A stretch of 64,000 bases of DNA from Methylosinus sp. Sm6 (GTDB lineage: Bacteria; Pseudomonadota; Alphaproteobacteria; Rhizobiales; Beijerinckiaceae): the NCBI RefSeq assembly GCF_019802345.1, contig NZ_JAINDZ010000004.1, positions 1-64,000 on the forward strand, in the 5' to 3' direction. A model generated the notes under the pieces. That model was not told the DNA's origin. It saw only the letters and a program-made list of their open reading frames with translations, and did not search any database. This document shows, piece by piece, positions 20,523 to 29,518 of the stretch. Made by a program: the position numbers and the translations under genes. Numbering within the stretch: the first letter of the stretch is position 1; each line of letters opens with the position of its first letter.

Positions 20523-20974
20523 GGCAATTCCGGCCATCAATCGCGACACAATTTGCTCCTGCTGACGACGCGGGGCCCCGGCGGCTATCGTCCACTCGGG
20601 ATCCGAGAGGATCTCACGGGCAAGACGGAGGCATTCGGCCAACGGACGCGGCGGGGGAACGGAGACCCGACGCCGTCCGCTATCGACGTTTCGAGGAAGC
20701 GCCGCGACCGGCACGCCCATGCACGTGAGAAAATGTCGGTTCCGGGTTCACTTAGGCGCAGTCGCGTAGGCGCCCCGCAGTCCACCGAATGAACGCAAAA
20801 AGTCCAATGACTTGAATCCAATAATCCAGCGCGAAGTCAGAATGAGGAACATTAAAGGGTTAGCGGTCTACTCAACGAGCGCGAGCACCGTCCCGGCGGG
20901 CCTTTATGTTCGGCGCCGTCGGCGCTGCTCGGGCGTCTTCCTTTCAGAGGGGCTCCGGTAGCGCGCTCTTCGTG
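20523..20974. other. No convincing gene
   Basis: Between the IS21 end and the DUF2442 gene I see only a short minus-strand frame (20720 to 20505) whose last residues come from the IS terminus. It contains LAECLRLAREILSDPEWTIA, which could be the tail of a disrupted gene, but I cannot name it. Confidence 0.5.
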
Positions 20975-21388
20975 TCAGGCAGCCGTCTTGCGCGGGCGAC
21001 CTCCACGCTTCCCGTTTTCACGCGCAGCCGAGGCCTTGCTGGGAGATCGGGATTTGCCGCCCTTGCGTCCCATTAGGCCCGCCATCCAGCTCGCGGAACC
21101 CAAAACGCCGTCGAGCAACGCGGGAATATACAAGTCCGCGTCGAGTTTCGGGAAATGAACCCCGAGCCCGGCTGGAGTGATTTCGATCTTATCGAGATCT
21201 TCGGCCTTCGCGCGCTCTAATCCTTCCACTTGTCGGGGCGCAAAACCGATCTCGAGTCCCGTCGTAAGGCGGATCACTACTCGGTTGCGCCCGGCGTCGT
21301 AATGAGCGCTTTCGGCGCGGGGCCCCTTCAGGCGCGCCTCGCCGCGCGCCGACGCCGCGTCGAATTGCTGCTTGGTCAGCTCAGTCAT
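20975..21388 (-). CDS. DUF2442 family protein
   Basis: 137 residues. The fold-defining part ESAHYDAGRNRVVIRLTTGL and EITPAGLGVHFPKLDADLYI matches DUF2442; a Lys/Arg/Ser-rich tail ends GKRGGRPRKTAA. The ATG at 21386-21388 overlaps the TGA of the DUF4160 gene by eight bases. DUF2442/DUF4160 pairs recur in mobile DNA and look like toxin-antitoxin modules, but the activity of this pair is unproven. Confidence 0.82.
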   Translation of the reverse strand: MTELTKQQFDAASARGEARLKGPRAESAHYDAGRNRVVIRLTTGLEIGFAPRQVEGLERAKAEDLDKIEITPAGLGVHFPKLDADLYIPALLDGVLGSASWMAGLMGRKGGKSRSPSKASAARENGKRGGRPRKTAA

Positions 21389-21611
21389 GTATCCGTCTCC
21401 ATGCCTCCAGCAGATCGTCTCTATGTTCGGCAACGAGCCGCAAAGTCTGCCGGGCGTCGCGTTCCGTGCATCCGATCGCCTCGCGTAGTTCCAACCGGAC
21501 GACGTCGATGACGACTTCCCACCCCGGTCCGATGACGTGAACATGGGCGGGCGGGTGATCGTTGGGGTAGATGACGATCCTGAGACCGCCGAGGCGTAGG
21601 ATCGTCGGCAT
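21381..21611 (-). CDS. DUF4160 family protein
   Basis: 76 residues beginning MPTILRLGGLRIVIYPNDHP and continuing PAHVHVIGPGWEVVIDV, the hallmark of DUF4160. The ATG at 21609-21611 is chosen because the family starts there; the longer frame upstream has no family character. First gene of the pair with DUF2442. Confidence 0.85.
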   Translation of the reverse strand: MPTILRLGGLRIVIYPNDHPPAHVHVIGPGWEVVIDVVRLELREAIGCTERDARQTLRLVAEHRDDLLEAWRRIHD

Positions 21612-21893
21612 AGGTGAAAGATAACCCAATCTTTTCGGTTTGTCACTGAGGCTCGAGTCGGCTCGAGAGCCTGGACGCGAGCTCCCCGTTTCAGGGACCC
21701 ATGTCGCCGATCGACGGCAGAGACGCCGATAGGTTGGGCTTTTCATAGCGCGGGCGCTATTTGCTCCTCCGCTTTTCGTGCTCGAGGCCCGGGCGGATCG
21801 GCCGACGAGAATGCACCCCTATTGCGCTCCGTAAAGCGCAGTCCCGAACTTGGATGCGGCGAGACAGTTCAGGAGTTGGCGCCTCGTCTTTTG

Positions 21894-22250
21894 TCAGCGC
21901 GATCTGTTACGCGCCATGCGAGATCGAGTCTCGGAATGCGCAACCCGTTTCTTCCACCAAATGAACACGCCAGTGACTGTCAGCATGACGATGAGGAGCC
22001 CGAACACGCAAACAAAAATGCGGTACGAAAAGCAAAACAGATTCGCCATATGGAGCTCGACCAGCCACGTCGTGATCGTATTTCCGGCTCGATGCCCTGT
22101 CGGCAGGAAGTCCCATGTTCGCAAGATCGAAAAAACAGTCCGAAAGTCCGGAATTTCATTCGGCGACGCATCGAGGGGCGTCAACTGCCATAGAGTGGAG
22201 GCGATTCTTTCCCTATGATGCGGCCACTTCGGCGGCGCCGACGATTGAAC
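21894..22250 (-). pseudogene. PepSY-type transmembrane protein, C-terminal fragment
   Basis: The frame shows HMANLFCFSYRIFVCVFGLL then TGVFIWWKKR, the C-terminal helix of PepSY-associated membrane proteins, often encoded next to TonB siderophore receptors as ferric reductases. The N-terminal bulk is missing, cut off near 22255 where the IS91-like element starts. Confidence 0.65.
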
Positions 22251-22347
22251 GAAGCCGCTATCGCGGCGGGAGCGGCGAGGTCGCGTGATTGGCCTCCTGT
22301 CTGAGAGGATTTGGGTGTTGCAGCCCACTCTCAAACAGGAGGTTCAG

Positions 22348-23208
22348 ATGGCCGAGATCAGCCCTCTGCGTCGTCGCATGATCGAGGACATGACGGTCCG
22401 CAATCTTTCGCCGGCGACCCAACAATCCTACATCCACGCGGTCGCGAAGTTCAGCCGATATTTCGGGCGTTCGCCCGAGCGCCTGGGACTGGAGGACGTC
22501 CGCGCCTACCAAGTGCATCTGGTCTCGAAGGGCATATCCTGGGCGTCGCTCAATCAGACCGTCTGCGCTCTGCGCTTTTTCTACGGCGTGACGCTCGGTT
22601 GCGAGACGATCCCGGAGCGGATCGCCTATGCGCGCGAGCCGCGCAAGCTGCCGTCGGTGTTGAGCGCCGACGAAGTGGTCCGCTTTCTCGAAGCCGTGTC
22701 CAGCCTCAAAGCGCGCGTCGCGCTCACCACCGCCTATGCCGCGGGACTGCGCGTGTCGGAGGTGATCGGACTGAAGGCGGCGGACATCGACAGCGACCGC
22801 ATGGTCATTCGCATCGTGCGCGGCAAGGGCGGCAAGGAGCGCTACGTCATGCTGTCTGAGCATCTGCTCGGCATCCTGCGCAGCTATTGGCGACTCGCGC
22901 GGCCCGAGAGCTTCTTGTTTCCCGGTCGCGACAAGGACAAGCCGATCGAGCAGACCGTGCTGCACGCCGCTTGCCGTTCGGCGCGCGCCGCGGCCGGCAT
23001 CGACAAGAGAGTGAGCGTCCATGTCCTGCGGCACAGCTTCGCGACGCATCTCCTAGAGAGCGGCGTCGATATTCGCATCATCCAGGTTCTGCTCGGCCAC
23101 GAGCATCTGTCGACGATGGCGCTCTACACGCGGGTTTCGACACGACTGATCAGCGCGACGAAGAGTCCGCTGGACCGTCTTTCCTTGGAGGTGACGCCGC
23201 CCGAGTGA
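22348..23208 (+). CDS. Tyrosine recombinase/integrase
   Basis: XerC/D-like site-specific recombinase of 286 residues. The SAM-like N-terminal domain is followed by the catalytic set: Arg in TAYAAGLRVSEVIGL, Lys in RGKGGKER, HVLRHSFATHLL (HxxR), LLGHEHLSTM (His) and the nucleophile Tyr in ALYTRVS. The ATG at 22348 has AGGAGG seven bases before it. It belongs to the IS91-like element, where such accessory recombinases are known. All catalytic residues are present. Confidence 0.9.
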   Translation: MAEISPLRRRMIEDMTVRNLSPATQQSYIHAVAKFSRYFGRSPERLGLEDVRAYQVHLVSKGISWASLNQTVCALRFFYGVTLGCETIPERIAYAREPRKLPSVLSADEVVRFLEAVSSLKARVALTTAYAAGLRVSEVIGLKAADIDSDRMVIRIVRGKGGKERYVMLSEHLLGILRSYWRLARPESFLFPGRDKDKPIEQTVLHAACRSARAAAGIDKRVSVHVLRHSFATHLLESGVDIRIIQVLLGHEHLSTMALYTRVSTRLISATKSPLDRLSLEVTPPE

Positions 23209-24409
23209 TGGGCGTGGCGAAGCCGGCGATCGAGCTCGCCGACATTTTCCGTCGCCATGGCGACGCCTATCTTCGCGATCACGCCGGGCGTCTTGGCCGC
23301 AGCGAACGGCGCGTCATGGCCGCGATCACGGCGTGCCGGACGGCGGCGCTCGGCGGCCATGTCGAGCAATGCGACGAGTGCGGCGCGAGTCGCATCGCCT
23401 ACAACTCCTGCCGCAACCGGCATTGCCCAAAATGCCAGGGCGCGGCGCGCGCCGCCTGGCTCGACGCGCGCAAGGCCGAGCTGCTGCCCGCGCCCTATTT
23501 CCACCTCGTCTTCACCCTGCCTCCGGCGGCGGCCGAGATCGCTTTCCAGAACAAGAGGCTCGTCTACGCTGCGCTGATGCGCGCCGCCGCCGAGGCGACC
23601 ATGACGCTCGCTGAAAATCCCAAGCGCCTCGGCGCCAGGATCGGCATGCTCGCGGTTCTCCACACCTGGGGTCAGACGCTCACCCATCATCCCCATGTCC
23701 ATTGCGTCGTCCCCGGCGGCGGCCTCTCGCTCGATGGCGAGCGCTGGATCGCCTGCAAGCCTGGCTTCTTCCTGCCGGTGAAAGCACTGGCGCGCCTCTT
23801 CCGTCGATTGTTCCTCGCCGCCCTGGAGGCGGCCTTCGGCAAAGGCGAGCTGCGCTTCTTCGGCGAACTGGCGCCACTCGGCGAACGGCGCGCTTTCGCC
23901 GAGCGCATCGGCTCGCTGCGAAAGATGGACTGGATCGTCTACGCCAAGCCGCCTTTCGGCGGTCCCGAGCAAAGGTGCTCGCCTATCTCGCGCGCTACAC
24001 TCACCGTGCAGTGATCGCCAATTCGAGGCTCGTCGCGGCCGACGACGACGAGGTCGCCTTCTCCTATAAAGACTACCGCCGCGAGGGGCGCCGTCGGACC
24101 ATGCGCCTCTCGCCGGACGAGTTCATTCGCCGCTTCCTGCTGCATGTGCTCCCCGACGTCTTTCACCGCATCCGCCATTACGGCCTTCTGGCCAGGGGCG
24201 ATCGCGAGAAGCGGCTCGCGCTCTGTCGTCGTCTCTCCGCCGCCGCCGCGGCCGTCGATCATCCGGTCGAGCCGAAGGTCCGCCCATGCGATGACCCCTC
24301 CACCGCCGCAGCGCACGTTTTCCCGTGCCCCGACTGCGGCGGGCTCATGCGCCGCATCGGCGCCGTTCCGCCCGCGAGGGCGCGCCCGTTCCATTGCGAC
24401 ACGTCATGA
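23208..24409 (+). pseudogene. IS91-family transposase, frameshifted
   Basis: Rolling-circle-type transposase. The N-terminal zinc-binding region reads CDECGASRIAYNSCRNRHCP, the HUH-like motif HHPHVHCVVPGGG is near residue 160, and VLAYLARYTHR with the candidate tyrosine lies just after a frame break near 23970. There GAGCAAAGGTGC replaces the expected CAG GTG context, shifting the frame; the rest continues to 24409 with CPDCGGLMRR. A sequencing error is possible; otherwise the gene is inactive. Confidence 0.82.
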
Positions 24410-24702
24410 ACCAGGCCATCGTCTCCCGCCCAGAGCTCCGGACAGCACCCCGTTTCGCTCGTCGCACCATGTGCCGACGGGAGGCCGTCTCGCGTCCCGA
24501 GCGCGACACTGTTCATGATGATGACGCCGATCTCACGTCAGAAGACCACGAACCACGGTTCCAGCGATCGCGTCCCGCCGGTCCGCCGAGTTCTCGGCTC
24601 CTGCTACGAGCGCCAGCGGCCCCACCGCGGCCCTGCGCCAATCGGCGACGAGACGCGCTTTCCCCATAGTGGCTAACGACCCGCGCCTTCGTTCAATCCG
24701 GC

Positions 24703-24757
24703 TTATGTGAGGTCCGCTTCCGGGCAGACCAAACATTGCGCCGCGGACCTCACATAA
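24703..24757. repeat. 15-bp terminal palindrome of IS91-like copy 2
   Basis: Arms TTATGTGAGGTCCGC (24703-24717) and GCGGACCTCACATAA (24743-24757) are perfect. It is the same structure as at 5709-5763 in opposite orientation, just inside the element end. Confidence 0.88.
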
Positions 24758-24767
24758 CCCTCCAGAT

Positions 24768-25865
24768 TCACAAGGTGGTTGAAATGGCTTTGAGCGAGCT
24801 CAGGCTGAATCGCTCTGGCCTCTCGAAGAGAAATCGCAGCCGTCCGTTCCTGACATGCCGATGAAGGACGATGGGAATCGTCACGCCAGCGAGCGTTACG
24901 AGGAGCGAAGCCGTTCCGACATCCGAGACGAGATGAAACGTCGTGATCGCGGTGCGGGTCACGGCCATGGGAAGAAAAAAGGAGAGGTAGATGACGATCG
25001 AGTTTCGGCCACAATATTCCAGCCACGAGTTCCAAGCGACGAGAGAAAGCAGGGTTGCGAACACCACGACGGCGCCGGCGCCGGCTATGCCCGCGACTAA
25101 ACTCACGACCGGCAAATCGGCGAGATTCGGATAGTCGGGCAATGGTGCGGGCGAAAATACAAGCGCCGAGTTGCAGCAGGCCCAAACGAAAAGACTGACA
25201 GTGGCTTTCGCCGGATTCGAAGACGCCCATTCGGCAAGGGCGAAAATGCGTGGCGCGAAGATATAGCCGAACAGGAAGTAGACGTATCGTGCAGCGAACT
25301 CGTCGGGAATCGTCCAGCCGGTTCGAATGCGCGCTGTTTCGAGCAGCGCCGCGGCGAAAAGCACTGCGGTGGCCGGCGCATGCCGAAGCAACTTCGTCAC
25401 GACGAAGAAAATCGGCAGGAGATAAATGAACCAGAGCGTTCCGAAGGGTTCGACCAGGCCCAGCGCGAGACGATCGATGGCGGCGCTCGCGCTCGGTCCC
25501 TCGAGCAGTCTGCCCTTGAAGATCCACTGGATGGCGAACCACAGCAGATAGAAATAAGCAAAATGCGCCACTTTGCGGTCGATGAACGTCCGCCAGTCCC
25601 GATTGATCGTTCGACACAGGAACAGTCCCGCGATCATGAAAAAGTCCGGCATACGGAACGGTTTTGCAAATGCGACGAAGGTGTGGAGAAACCCTTCGGC
25701 CCCCATCGCTTCGCCCACCCCCAAGGTGGAGTGCATCATGACGACCAGAGTGACGCAGAAGCCCTTCGCATGATCCACCCAGGCGATCCTCGTGGGCCCC
25801 GGAGACGCAGGATCCGAAGTTCGTAGTTCTGGGTTCGCGCTGACAGAATTGACAGAGTAGATCAT
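24768..25865 (-). CDS. Acyltransferase 3 family membrane protein
   Basis: Polytopic acyltransferase of the acyltransferase_3 family, which acylates surface glycans or other exported molecules. The N-terminal WVDHAKGFCVTLVVMMHST carries the expected His and the motif FAKPFRMPDFFMIAGLFL follows; about ten hydrophobic helices. 365 residues. The stop codon lies inside the terminal bases of the IS91-like element (24768-24770), so the original C-terminus may be trimmed. Last gene of the minus-strand group that starts at 27762. Confidence 0.87.
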   Translation of the reverse strand: MIYSVNSVSANPELRTSDPASPGPTRIAWVDHAKGFCVTLVVMMHSTLGVGEAMGAEGFLHTFVAFAKPFRMPDFFMIAGLFLCRTINRDWRTFIDRKVAHFAYFYLLWFAIQWIFKGRLLEGPSASAAIDRLALGLVEPFGTLWFIYLLPIFFVVTKLLRHAPATAVLFAAALLETARIRTGWTIPDEFAARYVYFLFGYIFAPRIFALAEWASSNPAKATVSLFVWACCNSALVFSPAPLPDYPNLADLPVVSLVAGIAGAGAVVVFATLLSLVAWNSWLEYCGRNSIVIYLSFFLPMAVTRTAITTFHLVSDVGTASLLVTLAGVTIPIVLHRHVRNGRLRFLFERPERFSLSSLKAISTTL

Positions 25866-25950
25866 TGCGACTTGCCTCGTTTATCCGGAATTGCTCTCCA
25901 TCATCATCGTCTAAGCGGCCGCCATTTGGACGCGCGGACCGCCGGCTCCT

Positions 25951-26547
25951 TCATCGGGCTTTGGAATAATGGCGCAAGAGCGCAACTCCGTCCTGCGAGC
26001 GCCAATCCACTTCGCCGATTATGTAGCCCGCGATGCGCCCCCGAGGGTCGATCACGAAGGAAATCGGCATTCCGTAGAGGATGAAGGGCGCCTTTTGCGG
26101 GTCGGACAGCGGCGCGGCGACGCGCCCCTCGGGATCCAGGAACGAAAGGAGATGCGTGACGCCGAGACGGTCGAGGAAAGGCGCGACAGCCGACCTGCCC
26201 AGCGGATCGACTGACACCGCCACCACTTCGACATGGGCCCCTTCGACGCGCGATAGATGTTCCAGCATTGGCAGTTCCCGACGGCATGGCGGGCACCATG
26301 TCGCCCAGAAGCTCAGCAGCACGACCTTTCCGCGAAGCGAGCGGAGATCGGTGAGCTTGCCATCGATCCGTTCGAACGTCAGGGGCGGCGCCATAACCAG
26401 CGGCCTGAGCTCGATGAACTGCGACGTGACCGATGTGAGCGGAGGCGCGGCGTCTAATTCCGATCCGGCTTTCGCGGAACTCGCTATCACAACGCCGACA
26501 AGACTGGCGACCATGACGGCGAGGAGCAGCCGAGCAGCGACGATCAC
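25951..26547 (-). CDS. TlpA/ResA-like periplasmic thioredoxin
   Basis: Thioredoxin-fold thiol-disulfide protein exported to the periplasm. LLSFWATWCPPCRRELPMLE holds the redox motif WCPPC, and YGMPISFVIDPRGRIAGYII has the cis-proline segment. A GTG at 26545-26547 gives a clean signal peptide (IVAARLLLAVMVASLVGVVI); a TTG at 26646 would add 33 hydrophilic residues and overlap the bufferin gene. Next to a Cys-rich exported peptide, a reductase role toward it is plausible but inferred. Confidence 0.85.
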   Translation of the reverse strand: MIVAARLLLAVMVASLVGVVIASSAKAGSELDAAPPLTSVTSQFIELRPLVMAPPLTFERIDGKLTDLRSLRGKVVLLSFWATWCPPCRRELPMLEHLSRVEGAHVEVVAVSVDPLGRSAVAPFLDRLGVTHLLSFLDPEGRVAAPLSDPQKAPFILYGMPISFVIDPRGRIAGYIIGEVDWRSQDGVALLRHYSKAR

Positions 26548-26632
26548 ATTCGGAGGCCGGGCGGTCGCGCAAGACAACGCCCGGCTACTGCGGCGATGAG
26601 AGGGACTGGGGCCGATCGGCTGGTCCCGGGTG

Positions 26633-26899
26633 TCACATCTCGGCAATCGTGCCGCCTTGCGCTTCGCAAGCCCTGGCTGATTTCGCGGGCGCCCAGCCCT
26701 GACCCTTGCAAGAGTTCATGCCCTTGCATGAGTTGCTCGCAGTCTTGCAGGCGCTCATTCCTTTGCAGGAATTGATGCCCGCGCAATGCACGGAGTTCGC
26801 CGCCTTCTTCGCAAGCGCAGGGCTTGTCGCAGCGCCAGTGACGGCCAGGGCGACCGCCGCGATGGCGAGCGACGCTCCGCATACGACTTTCATCTTCAT
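26633..26899 (-). CDS. Bufferin-like Cys-rich periplasmic peptide (BufA2 type)
   Basis: 88 residues: a signal peptide (GASLAIAAVALAVTGAATSP) and a Cys-rich core with the repeated words NSCKGMSACK, NSCKGMNSCKGQGW and a final RACEAQGG. CKGxxxCK spacing and the CKGQGW end match bufferin-type metallophore precursors, which bind copper after thiooxazole formation by a BufB/MNIO enzyme with BufC. Neither bufB (DUF692) nor bufC is adjacent. AGGAA lies seven bases before the ATG. Six cysteines are in the mature part. Confidence 0.8.
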   Translation of the reverse strand: MKMKVVCGASLAIAAVALAVTGAATSPALAKKAANSVHCAGINSCKGMSACKTASNSCKGMNSCKGQGWAPAKSARACEAQGGTIAEM

Positions 26900-26995
26900 T
26901 GTGATTTCCTCTTCGGTTCGGCTCGAAATCGAGCCTGTTCAGGGTATCGAACGATTCGCGGCGCGGAACTCCAATCCCGCAACCGATACTGCCGG

Positions 26996-27547
26996 TCAGA
27001 GGCGATCCGGCGCGAGATCGGCCGCCGACGACTCCGTGCCGATGAGATATTCTCGGACCAGCAAGCGGGCCCGGCGCAAGCGAGCTTTGGCGGTCTGGAC
27101 GCTGACGTCGAGGCACTCGCAGATCTCGGCGATCGTCAGCTCCTCGAAATCACGCAAAAGGATCACCTCCAAATAATGCGCGGGCAAGGATTCGAGCGCG
27201 AAGGCCAATTCTACCCGAAGCTCGTCCATCGGGCGCGCCGCGATCCTGTCCGCGATCCTTTCCTCGTCGAGCTCTTCGTGGGCGAACATTCGTCGCGACA
27301 GCCGTTGGCATTCGCGACGAACGACCGTGAACAGCCAGCCGGCGAAGGACGCCGCAGTTCTCAGCGAACGCAGGCGCTGCACGACGATGAGAAGGGCCTC
27401 CTGCACCGCATCGTCGACTTCGCTGGTCATGCAATGGCGTCTGGCGTAGCGGCGCGCGTCGAACCGGCATTCGGCGAGCAGCCGGTCCAGCGCGGCGGCG
27501 TCGCCCCCTTGGGCGCGGACGACGAGATCATGGGCGCAAGCCGCCAT
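26996..27547 (-). CDS. ECF-type sigma factor
   Basis: RNA polymerase sigma factor of 183 residues. Region 2 appears as DDAVQEALLIVVQRLRSLRT with FAGWLFTVVRRECQRLSRR, and region 4 as LPAHYLEVILLRDFEELTIA then CLDVSVQTAKARLRRARLL. The ATG at 27545-27547 is preceded by GGGGGA. No anti-sigma gene is adjacent; it lies between the DUF2892 gene and the bufferin gene on one strand, so it probably controls this metal/redox group. Confidence 0.88.
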   Translation of the reverse strand: MAACAHDLVVRAQGGDAAALDRLLAECRFDARRYARRHCMTSEVDDAVQEALLIVVQRLRSLRTAASFAGWLFTVVRRECQRLSRRMFAHEELDEERIADRIAARPMDELRVELAFALESLPAHYLEVILLRDFEELTIAEICECLDVSVQTAKARLRRARLLVREYLIGTESSAADLAPDRL

Positions 27548-27558
27548 CGCTTTCCCCC

Positions 27559-27762
27559 TCAGTGATCGAGCCGACGTCCCACCATGGCGCAGGCAGGGCA
27601 GAAGCCCAGCAGCCCGCTCATCGCGGCCATAAGTCCCATGGCGCCGACGCCCCATCCAGTCGGCGTCGCGCCGAAATAGGCGACGGAGGCGGTCAGCCGC
27701 CCCACGCCCATCGCCACCCTGACAACGCGCTCCCAGCCGGGAACATTCTTCGCATACAGCAT
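27559..27762 (-). CDS. DUF2892 (YgaP-like) inner-membrane protein
   Basis: 67 residues beginning MLYAKNVPGWERVVRVAMGV, with two hydrophobic helices and the final GLLGFCPACAMVGRRL. The CPAC pair is characteristic of DUF2892 proteins, often found with sulfur-transfer or metal-stress genes. The ATG at 27760-27762 is preferred over an upstream start. It is the first gene of the minus-strand group. Confidence 0.85.
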   Translation of the reverse strand: MLYAKNVPGWERVVRVAMGVGRLTASVAYFGATPTGWGVGAMGLMAAMSGLLGFCPACAMVGRRLDH

Positions 27763-27932
27763 CTTTCCACTCCCATCGTAGTCGGAGGATCCTTCCTCGA
27801 CCGACAAGAGGGAGGGAAACCGAAAAAAGATTCGCCACCGCGAAAAAAATGTTATCGCACAGTGGCGCGCAGAGTCGGCGCGGCCCGCGGCTCTGGCGGT
27901 AATTCTGAGTGCGTCGGCCTATTGCCGGCCGT

Positions 27933-28190
27933 AAGCTGGAGCCAAATCGACCCGGTGCTGCTCACGTTTTATCGAGGCCATAGAATGGAACTCGTCTCGA
28001 CAATCACCTGCCGGGACTGCGGCCGTCGCTCAACTGAAGCAATGCCGACGGATGCGGAACGCTTCTCAAGTCGAAGCAGGGGGATTGTTGCGTTTTCTGC
28101 TCTTACGGCGATGTGCCATGTCCGCCGATTCAAGTGGCGGAAGAACATAGCCGAGACGATGGATGCTGCTCTGCCGCACCCATCCCGGCA
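27933..28190 (+). pseudogene. Degraded copy of merT 3' end plus GDCCVxC gene
   Basis: AGCTGGAGCCAAATCGACCC (27938 on) aligns with the merT end at 30391, and ATGGAACTCGTCTCGACAAT (27985 on) with the start of the GDCCVxC gene at 30440. The middle, coding for the CKSCGVLLEPK part, is deleted, and the frame shifts before GATTGTTGCGTTTTCTGCTC. Later bases again follow the intact gene up to GGATGCTGCTC. This is a decayed partial duplicate of 30391-30667. Confidence 0.8.
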
Positions 28191-28283
28191 AGGCTCAATA
28201 TCGAACCGGACAAATGATCGCTCCTTGGAGGACCTTGCCGTCCGTGAGCGCGAAAGAATTACCCGGAACGGTCTGCACGCAGC

Positions 28284-28810
28284 TCAACACGAATTCGTCA
28301 GTCGAGCAATGGTCGAGAGCATGCGTCTTCGGATGAGCACACTCGCCGCGCGGATCGCAAGCCAATAAGGCGTGAAGGCGCGCTTCGCTTGCTTGTCGGC
28401 GCAATGAATTCTCGTCTCGGTGACGAGGCGAGCCGTGCCTCGTCCGCCCCTCTAATCCAGAAGCGCATCACGAGCTTCGGAACGCCCGCTTCGTCGAAGC
28501 TCTTGAACGTCGCACCGTCTGGAATGGACGCAATACCGAAATCGGCCCTCCAGAAACGCCCGCAGAGCCCGAACACCATCTCGCTTTCGCCTTGCGCGAG
28601 CAAGGTGAAGCGATGCATTCCAAAGGGCGGGGAAGAAATCTCGCCCATAAGTCGCGCTGGCGCCTCGCGTATCGCCAGAAATGCGCGCACGATGGGATCA
28701 TCGGTCGCGGTCAGCGCCGGAATGACTGCAAAAACGCGGGACGCCGGGGCGTCCACAATCCCCTCGTACCGCCGCTGTCTCTGAGCTAAAATGACGCTCG
28801 ACTTTCGCAA
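28284..28810 (-). pseudogene. Conserved hypothetical protein, frameshifted
   Basis: The first 125 codons read RYEGIVDAPASRVFAVIPAL and GLCGRFWRADFGIASIPDGA then FDEAGVPKLVMRF; near 28430 the natural continuation (LVTETRIHCADKQAKRAFTP YWLAIR) is in another frame, ending with TGA at 28284. A single-base indel joins them. The family is a widespread uncharacterised one, possibly SRPBCC-like. A sequencing error would restore an intact gene. Confidence 0.55.
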
Positions 28811-28866
28811 TATCTTGTGCTCGATCTAACGGGCTGAAAATTCAGGCGCGCCGACGAGCAATACTC

Positions 28867-29487
28867 TTATGCGCAACGGCGGAAGGTGCTGAATTGGAAC
28901 CGCTGAACGGTTTGCCATGGCGTTGAATGCTCATGATGGCGACTGTCGATCAGCACGAAGTCTGCCCCGAGAAGCACGCTGAGGCTTTCCGCGCTGTAGC
29001 GCGTAACAGGAAGCCCGCTGCATTTTTCGGGACCGTCGAGAGCGAACGTGCCAAAAATCGCGTGGCCGCCGGGCCGCAGGGCGGCCTGGAGCCGCTGGAT
29101 GTACGCAGTCTGCTGGTTTTGGTCGGTGAGGAAATGAAAGGCGGCGCGGTCGTGCCATACGTCATAGGTTTCCGACGGACGCCACTCTGTTACGTCGCCT
29201 ACGATCCATTTGACCTTATTGCCCTTATCGCCAAGGCGCGCACGCGCTGCGGCGAGCGCCTTCGCTGACAGGTCGAGAACCGTGATGTTCTCAAATCCTC
29301 CCGCCAGAAGACTATCGACAAGGCGCGATTCCCCGCCTCCGATGTCGATGACCGCGGACGATGATCGAGCGACGAGGTGAAGCAATTCCAGAGAGGGGGA
29401 GGGCGTCTCTTGAAACCAGCTTACCTCGGTTTCGCCTTTGGCGGCATAAACGCTGTCCCAATGAGCCTGCTGGCTTCCGCTGCCCAT
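28867..29487 (-). CDS. Class I SAM-dependent methyltransferase
   Basis: 206-residue small-molecule methyltransferase. The SAM-binding glycine motif is AVIDIGGGESRLVDSLL near residue 46, the acidic ribose contact ITVLDLSAKAL follows, and VGDVTEW with DVWHDRAAFHFLTD is the thiopurine-methyltransferase/TehB-like catalytic region. AGGAG lies ten bases before the ATG. It sits downstream of merR on the same strand; a detoxification role is possible, substrate unknown. Confidence 0.85.
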   Translation of the reverse strand: MGSGSQQAHWDSVYAAKGETEVSWFQETPSPSLELLHLVARSSSAVIDIGGGESRLVDSLLAGGFENITVLDLSAKALAAARARLGDKGNKVKWIVGDVTEWRPSETYDVWHDRAAFHFLTDQNQQTAYIQRLQAALRPGGHAIFGTFALDGPEKCSGLPVTRYSAESLSVLLGADFVLIDSRHHEHSTPWQTVQRFQFSTFRRCA

Positions 29488-29518
29488 GGCTTTTTGTGCT
29501 CCTAGAAGGTTGATCCGA

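Larger units (their letters stand above)
22260..24769 (+). mobile_element. IS91-like element with tyrosine recombinase, longer copy
   Basis: About 2.5 kb carrying a tyrosine recombinase and an IS91-type transposase whose start overlaps the recombinase stop (TGATG at 23206). The right end, from about 24410 to GAATCTGGAGGG (complement of 24758-24769), includes a 15-bp palindrome and matches the copy at 5697-6410. The left border is placed only roughly, where the PepSY fragment ends. Confidence 0.75.

Noticed and set aside
20505-20720. 71-codon minus-strand frame as a gene
   Set aside because: Its C-terminus is encoded by the IS21 terminus and no family is recognised.
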